Below are positions 51,914 through 60,004 of a stretch of 64,000 nt of DNA, piece by piece. The notes under the pieces were generated by a model. That model ran no database searches and was not told where the DNA came from. It saw only the letters and a list, made by a program, of their open reading frames with translations. The position numbers and the translations under genes are program-made. Position 1 is the stretch's first letter. Each line of letters opens with the position of its first letter. Source of the stretch: Natronosalvus sp042663485. GTDB lineage: Archaea > Halobacteriota > Halobacteria > Halobacteriales > Natrialbaceae. The DNA lies in assembly GCA_042663485.1 (NCBI GenBank), contig JBHTAF010000001.1. The stretch is one strand, 5' to 3'.

Positions 51914-54355
51914 ATGAAAAGAATTTCAAAGACAGGAAAAGCTGTAGCAGGCTCTGCACTTCTTCTAGGGGCAACTCTAGTTGGAGCGGCCGGCGCTGCA
52001 TCAGCAGACCTTGGAGATTATCCAAGCCCATTTGTAGATGATGAAGGACAAGTAGACTCCTCAATCGTAGTAGGAGACGAAGCCGCAACAGTAGACGTTG
52101 TAGGCGCAATCAACGTAGCAGGCTCACTAAGCCAAGCTGCATACACAACAGTAGAAGGAACAGTAGACGCTCAAGGCACACCAGGATGGAGTGCATCAAA
52201 CGGCGTAACACTGGCCACAGTAAACCAAAACCTATTCTTCGGAGACGCAATCAGTGATGTAAGAGGAACACTAACAAGTTCTGACCTAGAATCTCTAGAA
52301 TCAGTAACTTTCACTGACGACGCAGGAGAAGACTACGACATCGACTACTACAACAGAGTGGGAGACGCATCAGTAACCTTCGGACAGTCACCACACATGG
52401 AAGATGAAGAAGAAGATCCTGCACTATACGTGCCTGTAAGCGACGATGCAGAAAGTAGTCCGCTTTACACACTTGAAGCAGTGTTCTCAACAGGAGTTGA
52501 CTTCACTAGCGGAGACGTAGCTGGAGAAGACATCGAACTGTTCGGACAGACATACACAGTAGCAACAGACATGGAAACAGGAGAAGAAGAGACCGCTCCT
52601 AGCGAACTAGTTCTATGGGGATCATCCGAAACTCTAAACCTGGAAACTGGAGAATCCGGAACATTCGAACTTGACGGAACAGAACACACAGTCGAAGTAA
52701 GATACATTGACGGAGACAGTGTAACACTAAGAGTTAACGGCGAACCAGAAAACGTAGACGAAGAAGACACCTTCAGAGTCGACGGTCAAGACGTCAGAGT
52801 ATCAGGACTATACCCTGAAGGAGACGGAGAAGGACTAGCACAGTTCCAGATCGGAAGCGACGAAATCGTTCTATCTGACGGCGAACCAATCGAAGACGAC
52901 GGAGAAACAGTAGACGGAACACAAGTTTACTTCAACGGCGACCACGATAATGGAGATGGAAGCGAAGTAACTGACTTCAGCACAGAAGTATCCACAATCG
53001 AAGTAAACGTAGCAGCTGAAGACGATGAAAACGACGCAATCCTAGCAGGAGAATCATTCACACACAGTTTCTTTGAAAACGTAGAAGTGCATTTCGGCGG
53101 ACTAAACCCTGACGCAGCATCAGCTGACGACATGGCAGAAGTCGACTTCGCAACAAACGATGAAGTTGCAGAAGTAACAGTGACAGACAACAGTGGAAAC
53201 ACAGAAACAATCGAATTCGCTACAGACGTTACTGATGTAGATGGCAACAGCGATAACGTTGTTGAGTTAGTGAACGAAGACGGATCAATCGTTAATGCTG
53301 ACGCAGGAGATTCACTAGTAGAAGGAGATCTCTTCATCACAGATGCAGGAGGATTCAGCAACATGTACGAAGTTACAAACGCTGATCTAACCACATCTGA
53401 AACTGGAGACGCCACAGGAGAATTCGAAACTGATGAAGAAGGTACGATTGAACTTGAGAATGTATTCACAGGCAATACAGTCGAAGTTGATGTAGACAGC
53501 GGCGCACAAACAGCTGAGAAGATTATCAACGGACAGACCTACACATTCAATGTAGAAGACACAAACGATCAGTTCAACATTGAAGGATGGAGCACTCCAG
53601 ACCAGCGTCCTGATAGCGCTAACGGAGCAGCACTTCAACTTGAGAACGGAGCTTACCTAGACTTCGACTACACTAACGTAGGAGCAGTAATCCACGAAGA
53701 AGACGGAGGATCTTTCACAATCACTCCTACAGGAGCTGACAACGACGAAGAAATCAGTCTTTCATTCGAAGATGGAGACTACGATGGAGATCACGTTCAG
53801 ACAGCTGAACTAGAAAGTGACAGCGATGTCACAGCTGGCTACACTGGATTTGGTAGCTACGTTGAAGTTGACGACAGTGACGAAGGAGAAGTTGAACTAA
53901 GAGTTCCTGGCGCACAAGCTGCAGCAGGAGTTGCAGTTACAGGTGCTGAAGGTTCTGTAAGTTCAGAAGGTGGAGCATCAGTAACTTACGAAGAATCATC
54001 TCCAGCAGGATGGCCTGACAGTTCAGCACTAGACACTGACAGCGACATTGATGAGAAGAAGACTTCTCAGAACATGATTCTCGTAGGAGGACCAGCAGTC
54101 AACGCATTAACAGCAGAATTGGCTGATGAAGGTCTAACAGCTGCACAAGCTGACTACGAAGAAGGAGACCAGAGACTTGACTACGTTGAAGGTGCTTTCC
54201 ACGATGACTACGATGCACTTGTTGTATCTGGTTACAGTGGCGAAGACACAAGAAGTGTAGCTAACTACCTATCCAACTATGCTGATCACCAGGATGAGCT
54301 AGAAGGACAGGCAAGTGTCAACCTTCAGACAATGACAGAAGAGACAGCAGAGTAA
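51914..54355 (+). CDS. S-layer protein of methanogen/Thermococcales/DPANN type
   Basis: The 813-residue precursor has a Sec signal (KRISKTGKAVAGSALLLGAT to about residue 31). The family N-terminus follows: DYPSPFVDDE, then SSIVVGDEAATVDVVGAINV. A long Asp/Glu-rich beta region comes next, and the family C-terminus NMILVGGPAVNALTAELADE. This is the S_layer_N/S_layer_C family of Methanococcales, Thermococcales and Nanohaloarchaeota. No haloarchaeal PGF-CTERM sorting signal is present. Codon use (AGA, CTA, GCA, ACA, GAA) differs strongly from the host and from the rest of the element, so recent transfer, perhaps from a nanohaloarchaeon, is likely. It would coat cells, vesicles or contact structures. 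ATG 51914 begins the signal peptide. Confidence 0.82.
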   Translation: MKRISKTGKAVAGSALLLGATLVGAAGAASADLGDYPSPFVDDEGQVDSSIVVGDEAATVDVVGAINVAGSLSQAAYTTVEGTVDAQGTPGWSASNGVTLATVNQNLFFGDAISDVRGTLTSSDLESLESVTFTDDAGEDYDIDYYNRVGDASVTFGQSPHMEDEEEDPALYVPVSDDAESSPLYTLEAVFSTGVDFTSGDVAGEDIELFGQTYTVATDMETGEEETAPSELVLWGSSETLNLETGESGTFELDGTEHTVEVRYIDGDSVTLRVNGEPENVDEEDTFRVDGQDVRVSGLYPEGDGEGLAQFQIGSDEIVLSDGEPIEDDGETVDGTQVYFNGDHDNGDGSEVTDFSTEVSTIEVNVAAEDDENDAILAGESFTHSFFENVEVHFGGLNPDAASADDMAEVDFATNDEVAEVTVTDNSGNTETIEFATDVTDVDGNSDNVVELVNEDGSIVNADAGDSLVEGDLFITDAGGFSNMYEVTNADLTTSETGDATGEFETDEEGTIELENVFTGNTVEVDVDSGAQTAEKIINGQTYTFNVEDTNDQFNIEGWSTPDQRPDSANGAALQLENGAYLDFDYTNVGAVIHEEDGGSFTITPTGADNDEEISLSFEDGDYDGDHVQTAELESDSDVTAGYTGFGSYVEVDDSDEGEVELRVPGAQAAAGVAVTGAEGSVSSEGGASVTYEESSPAGWPDSSALDTDSDIDEKKTSQNMILVGGPAVNALTAELADEGLTAAQADYEEGDQRLDYVEGAFHDDYDALVVSGYSGEDTRSVANYLSNYADHQDELEGQASVNLQTMTEETAE

Positions 54356-54360
54356 AATCT

Positions 54361-54376
54361 GCTTTTTTTCTTCTAA
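54361..54376 (+). terminator. T-rich terminator of the S-layer gene
   Basis: A run of seven T (GCTTTTTTTC) occurs 8 bases after the stop codon, followed by further T-rich sequence to 54410. This is a typical archaeal termination signal and suits a strongly expressed single gene. Confidence 0.6.
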
Positions 54377-54460
54377 CATATTTTCTTTCCCCATTCTTTT
54401 TCTTTTATACTCAAACACACAATGCAAACTCGATAACTAAGTAAAATCAACCAGACTGGT

Positions 54461-54760
54461 TCAGTCGTATAGATTGTTCTGGAACGACCGTTTCTTCATA
54501 TACTGTGTGATACTGGATCTGCATTTCCCGCATAGCTCTCCAAGCTCGGGTTCTTCGTTCAGAAAATCGTGTAACTCGTTGTTGTTCTCTACTTGGAGTT
54601 CTCGTCCGTTGTTGTTCGTGTTGAGTTGACCGTACTTGATCGAGCCGCAGTACGAGTTGGCTTTCCAGTGTTTGGATGGGAAGAGATGCCATTTTCCTTT
54701 GTGTCGTGCGAAGTAGAGCTGTTTCGGGATTTCTCTTGCATCTAAACCGGCATCAACCAT
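54461..54760 (-). CDS. Small Cys-containing hypothetical protein (99 aa)
   Basis: The protein has YFARHKGKWHLFPSKHWKAN followed by a Cys, and later LCGKC, so three Cys and nearby His could bind one zinc. No known domain is recognised. It uses mixed codons like most element genes, unlike its S-layer neighbour, with which it is convergent. ATG 54760 is chosen; another ATG lies two codons upstream. Confidence 0.45.
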   Translation of the reverse strand: MVDAGLDAREIPKQLYFARHKGKWHLFPSKHWKANSYCGSIKYGQLNTNNNGRELQVENNNELHDFLNEEPELGELCGKCRSSITQYMKKRSFQNNLYD

Positions 54761-54766
54761 ATGCAA

Positions 54767-55107
54767 GTTAGTACAGTGAAAAGTATTTATTAGAGTACAA
54801 CCTTGCCGTTTCGGTTCCGGTTTTCGAAGACCGTGAAAACCCAGTCCAGGTTACCGGTACTGGATCGAGATCGGGTTACGGGAGAATCTAGAGGTATTTC
54901 GGCGACTTCGGCAGGTTCTAAGCACTGAGGATTCTGCTTGAGGGGGAGTTCGGCGGTTTCGGCATATCGGAATATACAGCTCTGTTGACTCGCCTCTACA
55001 CGTGGGGATGTGAATCATTCAGATCAAACCCTTGTCCAAACCTACAATCGATATCAACCTGAAACCGTCATAGGGACATTTAATAATGAAACGTGAAATT
55101 CGTATCT
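54767..55107. other. Intergenic region with TTCGGC repeats upstream of OLD gene
   Basis: No gene is seen. A 16-base repeat of form TTCGGCGRYTTCGGCA occurs at 54898-54913 and 54949-54964 (14 of 16 bases equal), and each copy is itself two TTCGGC units. A TATA-like TTTAATAATG lies at about 55079-55088, suitable for the OLD gene. The repeats could be an operator. Confidence 0.4.
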
Positions 55108-57039
55108 ATGAAACTACGGAACGCCAAAATACGCTGCTACCGGCGTTTCAGCGAGCCAAACACTGTCCGGCTGAATGAGGTCCTGATTGCAGTTGTTGGG
55201 CCCAATGAAGCCGGGAAAAGCTCGTTTCTGAACGCTCTTGAGGAACTGAATACCGAGGAATCTATCGATGATGCTGATGCAACTCGAACACGAGAAGATG
55301 ATCCACAGATCTCTGCAACCTTCGTTTTAGAGTCAAAAGATTACGAACGGCTATCACATATTGATGGCGCTGAGAACATAACCGAATGCACAGTAACGAA
55401 AATAGAGTCGGGTCCCTTGGTTGTCCAGCCCGATCATCAGTTAGAACATGATTTGACGCCTCGGAAGAAGATTGGTGAGTTAGTAGAAGAAGTACGTGAG
55501 ATAGATGTCGTTCAAAATAGAGGCAGTGGCAGAGCAAGAAAGAAGAGGAATAAGAAGATAAAACGGGTTGTCGGCTTTGCAGACAATGAAAAGAAATACC
55601 TGGGCCGTACCAATATTGAAGTTCTCGAAGAACTGGCAACCGAGTTAATAGATCTCGTACAGGATTCCGATGAGTCATCTGAGCACGATGAGACTATCGT
55701 AAATGCTGGTAAGAAGCTGTTAGATATTGCAGAGCATGAGCGAGACTGTTCGCCTTATCTGGTAAAAGAGGTACTGAAGAAAAATCGGCCTCAGTTCATC
55801 CTTTTCCGTGATGAGGACCGTAATCTGAGGTACGAGTACAATCTTAGAAAGCTGGAAGAGATCCCGGCTGCCCTGGAGAATTTGGTTCGTTTAGGAGGAT
55901 ATGAGACTGAGGAGATCGTCGAGGCAGTTGAGGAAGACCGCCAGTCAGACCTACACACCTATCAAAAGAAAATAAATAAGAGGTTGGAAGATGAGTTCTC
56001 CAAATCTTGGATCCAAAGAACCGTAATACCGAATATACGGATCAGCGGCGATATACTCTATCTCCAGGTTCAAAAACAGGATGGAGAAGGATTCGTCCCG
56101 ATCAGAGAACGAAGTGATGGACTTCGTTGGTTCATCGCCTTGGTCTCGTTCTTAAACAAGGAAGACGCTACAAACGAACCTGTCCTACTCGTTGATGAAG
56201 CAGAACAACACTTGAGTTATGACGCTCAAGCAAGTTTAATAGATGTCCTTGAATCTCAGCAGATCGCTCAAAAAGTGATCTATACGACGCACTCAGCGGG
56301 ATGTCTGCCTTCCGATCTTGGTACAGGTATCCGTCCTATCCTTCCGAGCGAAGATAGAGAACATAGTGAGATTAAGAACGGGTTCTGGAACAAAGGCGAA
56401 GGGTTCTCGCCATTAATGATCTCGATGGGTCTTGAGTCGTTTGCGTTTACTGTTACTCGAAACTCATTGATCGGAGAGGGACCATGTGAATGTATTCTGT
56501 TACCCTCTCTAATCAGGGATGCAACAGCGAAGGAGGATCTCAAGTACCAAATTGCACCCGGTGTAGCTACCGTTGAGAACAGCTCTCTCGACGAATTACT
56601 GCATGAAAGCGGAAGAACAGCGTTCATCGTTGACGGAGATGGAGGAGGCGAAACCTCGAAAGCTAATCTGACAAGTTCGGGAGCTGATGACGAACAAGTG
56701 AGATCGTATCTCGACTTCGATGAGTCAGCGGACAGCCCTCTTGTCTTGGAGGACTTTGTTGATCTCGAGATCTATATCCAAGCTGTGAACGAGGAGTTGC
56801 AGGAATGGCAAGGTGTTGAACACCGAATTGATGAAGACACGATCTCTGAGTACGGTCGGTTAGGCGTTCTAACGAAGTGGTGTGACGAAAACGATATTAG
56901 AAGGGTGCAGAAGGTATGTCTTGCGCAACGGATTGCTGAGATACACTCACGCGGCGAAAACATTGTTAGTGATGATAAGAAGTCGATCCTGATCGAACTG
57001 GATCGTTGGGCTACATCCTATTTCGGACTGAACAGCTAG
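55108..57039 (+). CDS. OLD-family ATPase/TOPRIM nuclease
   Basis: The 643-residue protein opens with a RecF/SMC-like ATPase: Walker A GPNEAGKSS (31-39), and later LLVDEAEQHLS with TTHSAGCL (Walker B, D-loop and switch His). A C-terminal TOPRIM domain follows with LIGEGPCECILLPSLI (catalytic Glu) and FIVDGDGGG (Asp-x-Asp). This is the layout of OLD nucleases, which give phage resistance alone or with a UvrD-like GajB partner. No helicase gene is next to it, so it is the stand-alone type. ATG 55108 fits the first strand; a GTG 15 bases upstream is in frame. Confidence 0.82.
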   Translation: MKLRNAKIRCYRRFSEPNTVRLNEVLIAVVGPNEAGKSSFLNALEELNTEESIDDADATRTREDDPQISATFVLESKDYERLSHIDGAENITECTVTKIESGPLVVQPDHQLEHDLTPRKKIGELVEEVREIDVVQNRGSGRARKKRNKKIKRVVGFADNEKKYLGRTNIEVLEELATELIDLVQDSDESSEHDETIVNAGKKLLDIAEHERDCSPYLVKEVLKKNRPQFILFRDEDRNLRYEYNLRKLEEIPAALENLVRLGGYETEEIVEAVEEDRQSDLHTYQKKINKRLEDEFSKSWIQRTVIPNIRISGDILYLQVQKQDGEGFVPIRERSDGLRWFIALVSFLNKEDATNEPVLLVDEAEQHLSYDAQASLIDVLESQQIAQKVIYTTHSAGCLPSDLGTGIRPILPSEDREHSEIKNGFWNKGEGFSPLMISMGLESFAFTVTRNSLIGEGPCECILLPSLIRDATAKEDLKYQIAPGVATVENSSLDELLHESGRTAFIVDGDGGGETSKANLTSSGADDEQVRSYLDFDESADSPLVLEDFVDLEIYIQAVNEELQEWQGVEHRIDEDTISEYGRLGVLTKWCDENDIRRVQKVCLAQRIAEIHSRGENIVSDDKKSILIELDRWATSYFGLNS

Positions 57040-57279
57040 AATCCAACTGCAGAGACTGATACGCGTTGTTGTCCGAGCCACCGAAACCGGGTTCACATCC
57101 AAGTTCTAACGCTACCGTCCGCGAGTCAACAGAGCTGGACCCCATCACGCTGTGATGGCAAGTAACAGGTGCGAAACTCAGGAGAGACTGAAAACAGTTC
57201 CCGTAGAAAGTGTGCCTGGTTTTCACAGCGGATTTCGGACATAACACGAGAGTCAATCAAAAAGGAAGGAGTTCAAACA

Positions 57280-58368
57280 TCAAGAACGACGATATGAATT
57301 CGACGAGACACGGTTCCAATCCCAGCAGAGATCGAATACCCCAAGCATCAAATTAAATACATTATTGAAGTATTCTATTCCTTCTTTCTGTGTTGGAAAT
57401 GAGATTGAGGAGTCCGGTGGGTGTACAATCTCATCTCTTCTGGCTTTGATCTCTTGAAAAGTGTTCCATTCATTAGAATAAGCCCCGGTACTAAGTCTTT
57501 CTCCAACCAACTCTTCCAAGATCTCTTTTGCCAATTCGTTACGGCGAATGTTATATCCTCCTTTTCTATCCTCAAGCCATTCAACCGCCTCAGACTTGTT
57601 AAGCCCCCTACTCCTCAATAATAGAACTATTTGACGGTAGAGTTGGTTATCAAACGCCGATATTAAGGCAGGGAGTGCTGAGACTGTATTGCCTCTTCGG
57701 AGACTTTCTTCGGCAGCTCGAAGATTATGAAGCCAAGGTGGATCAGTAACTTCTGAAAGTTTGAGACAAACAGTATAATGGATACTCAGTTTATCGTTCT
57801 CTGCAATTTCTAAGTTTCCATCTTGGTTTTCTTGTAGGTTTGCAGATACAGCATACTCTGTTTCACTGACTTTTGAAACTGTGATATGTACTTCATCTTC
57901 ATAGATTACTTCTCTAAACCGGTCAAACGATGGTTCAACATCCAGAAGGTTCTTCTCAGTGAAGTTATCTTTGTGTACACTTTCGATCGTAATATCTTCT
58001 ACACTATAGTCATCATAGTACTCAATGGCGTCGTCCAGACTTGTAGTCCCAATATGGGTCTGACCTACAGAGAGATACTTATATTCTGGAAGTAATGCTC
58101 CTCCCAGTGATAGAGGTATCCCGAAATTTCCTTTTCCCTCATGGAGCATTCCAGTAAGTAGGAGACCGTTTTCTGGCCAGAATCCAATCCCACACTGTGG
58201 GCAGAATAATTTTTGCTCAAACCCTACTGCTGAGATATCAATCATTCTAAAAATGTTTGTGAAAAATCGAATTCTACAATTAGGGCATGTTAGATTCGTT
58301 GGAACCTCTTTAGGAGCAATTGATTCAACAAATGGTTGATTTATAAGAGTGTCTTCTTCCTTTACCAT
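57280..58368 (-). CDS. Zinc-ribbon protein with HEPN-like C-terminus
   Basis: The 362-residue protein has an N-terminal zinc ribbon (LTCPNCRIRFF and LFCPQCGIGFW) and a beta-rich middle. A helical C-terminal domain carries the motif RRDEIVHPP near residue 318, an R-x4-H pattern of HEPN type. The preceding helices (SALPALISAFDNQLYRQIVLLL) suit the HEPN fold. HEPN proteins often cut RNA in antiviral defence, and the neighbouring OLD gene supports that context. The catalytic role is inferred from the motif only. It is AT-rich relative to its neighbours. Confidence 0.6.
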   Translation of the reverse strand: MVKEEDTLINQPFVESIAPKEVPTNLTCPNCRIRFFTNIFRMIDISAVGFEQKLFCPQCGIGFWPENGLLLTGMLHEGKGNFGIPLSLGGALLPEYKYLSVGQTHIGTTSLDDAIEYYDDYSVEDITIESVHKDNFTEKNLLDVEPSFDRFREVIYEDEVHITVSKVSETEYAVSANLQENQDGNLEIAENDKLSIHYTVCLKLSEVTDPPWLHNLRAAEESLRRGNTVSALPALISAFDNQLYRQIVLLLRSRGLNKSEAVEWLEDRKGGYNIRRNELAKEILEELVGERLSTGAYSNEWNTFQEIKARRDEIVHPPDSSISFPTQKEGIEYFNNVFNLMLGVFDLCWDWNRVSSNSYRRS

Positions 58369-58753
58369 ATCCTTACGGTATTAGTCTTCTCATCACACCC
58401 AAAAGAGTTCTCCCGTAATCTACCACAAGTACTTATATAAAATTCAGACCCTAAATTTCACTTGAAAACCCAAACGAAACGAGGAGAACAGGTCAACGGG
58501 AATATAACGCATAATGCGTTGGTCCACCCGGGACATGCATAAAGGGTTCAATGGCCACCAACCGCGACGTGGCCGGTTAACCGCAAGAGAAACCCGCTCT
58601 GATCTCAGGAACTGGACCACCAAACCCTGGATAACTGGTGTCGATGGGCCACTAAACCCTTTTTCCCCGGTGATGGCACCGAACCTGTACCCTGGGCAAC
58701 CGAAACCCGCTGTCACCCTGTACTCCTCGAATCCCTGAAGGTAACACTATCCG
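58369..58753. other. Repeat-rich GC-elevated region upstream of second integrase
   Basis: No gene is seen. The region holds the palindrome AACGCAT-A-ATGCGTT (58506-58520), two copies of GAAACCCGCT (58589-58598, 58702-58711) and two of CCACYAAACCCT (58617-58628, 58649-58660). Related GGTCCACC and GGCCACCAACC words also occur. From about 58490 it is richer in G and C than the flanks. Such repeat clusters next to an integrase fit an attachment or replication site. Confidence 0.45.
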
Positions 58754-60004
58754 ATGAGCACAACCGAATACATCAACGTAGACCGAAGCCTCGAAATCCT
58801 TGAAAAACAGGTCTCAAAACCGAACTACAACACGATAAAAGAGTTTATCAACCACTGCGCCGCCGAGGGAATCGGAGACAGCCAGCAACAACGACTGATC
58901 TACTCCTGGAAAACCCTTCTACAGAAGTATGCGCCCGAAGATTTTGTCATGGAGGAAGCCACCGAAGACGAGCTCAAACAGATCGTGGCCGATCTCAACC
59001 GAAGCAGCTACGCCGAATCCACCAAACACAAGTTCCGAGCCTCAATCAAAAAGTACTACAAAATACAGAACAACGGCGAACACCCCGAGAAAGTCGAGTT
59101 CTTCTCCGTCCATAGAAACCGGAAGCCATCACCCGTTACACGGGACGACCTGTTCACCGAAGACGAGCTTCAAAAACTGCTCAACCAGTTCAATAATACC
59201 CGTGACCGTGCCTTCACAATGGTTCTCTACGAATGTGCTGCACGCCCCGGAGAACTGTTAGGCGCATCGATCAGCGACTTCAACAGTAACGGGAAAGGCG
59301 ACTTCATCTCCCTCCAAGGCTTGAAAGGAACACCGGACCGGACCAACCAGTTAGTGAGAAGCGGGAGAACACTCCGGGAATGGATCAGTCAGCACCCGTT
59401 CGGCGGAGAACTCGGAAACCTTAAAGACTCGACCGCACCGCTCTGGGTCAAACTCCAGCAACAGAGATGCCGGAACTGCGGAGACCCGTTGAAAAACCAT
59501 TCCTGCCCCAGTTATGAACCTGATCAGCGGGACGAGATGAACTACGCTGCGTACCGACGCCGATTCAAAAAAGCGTGTACCCAGGCCGAGATCCCCAAGT
59601 CAAAGCAACGACCGTACAACCTACGACACACCCGGCTTACGGAGGTGGCGACGTTCATGGGCTACGAACAACTCAACAAGTTCGCGGGCTGGGTACCCGG
59701 CTCAGATAGAGCCAAAGTCTACGTCCACCTCAACAGTGACGACGTCAACCAATCCATCCGGGAAAAATACGGGATCTCGAGCGAAGACGGAGAGAAAAGC
59801 ATCGAGTGCAAGTTCTGCGGCACCGAGAACCAGCAACAGTATACGGAGTGCCGGACCTGCGGCCGAATACTCTCACTGAAGCAGGAGACGGAGAAACAGG
59901 AGAAACTCGAGGTCCTGGAAAAACTGGAAGAACTCGAGGAGAAAGGGCTCTTAGAACTACTTGAACAAGTTCAAGAGAGTAAAGAAGGTAGCTTAGAGAG
60001 TTAA
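58754..60004 (+). CDS. Tyrosine recombinase with two zinc ribbons
   Basis: The 416-residue protein has a SAM-like N-terminal domain and a catalytic domain with Arg164 (CAARPGELL), Arg291-His292 (RPYNLRHTR) and nucleophile Tyr323 (RAKVYVHL). A Cys cluster is inserted in the catalytic domain (C239, C242, C251). A C-terminal zinc ribbon (C352, C355, C366, C369) precedes a Glu/Leu/Lys coiled coil. This zinc-ribbon form is common on haloarchaeal plasmids. It is unlike the integrase at 26139 and is far from any tRNA. Its stop overlaps the convergent membrane-protein gene by 4 bases. Confidence 0.88.
   Translation: MSTTEYINVDRSLEILEKQVSKPNYNTIKEFINHCAAEGIGDSQQQRLIYSWKTLLQKYAPEDFVMEEATEDELKQIVADLNRSSYAESTKHKFRASIKKYYKIQNNGEHPEKVEFFSVHRNRKPSPVTRDDLFTEDELQKLLNQFNNTRDRAFTMVLYECAARPGELLGASISDFNSNGKGDFISLQGLKGTPDRTNQLVRSGRTLREWISQHPFGGELGNLKDSTAPLWVKLQQQRCRNCGDPLKNHSCPSYEPDQRDEMNYAAYRRRFKKACTQAEIPKSKQRPYNLRHTRLTEVATFMGYEQLNKFAGWVPGSDRAKVYVHLNSDDVNQSIREKYGISSEDGEKSIECKFCGTENQQQYTECRTCGRILSLKQETEKQEKLEVLEKLEELEEKGLLELLEQVQESKEGSLES

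Noticed and set aside
58720..58740. CTCGAATCCCTG as a possible attR or tRNA T-arm
   Set aside because: It matches the tRNA-Gly 3' end poorly and no acceptor stem can be drawn.
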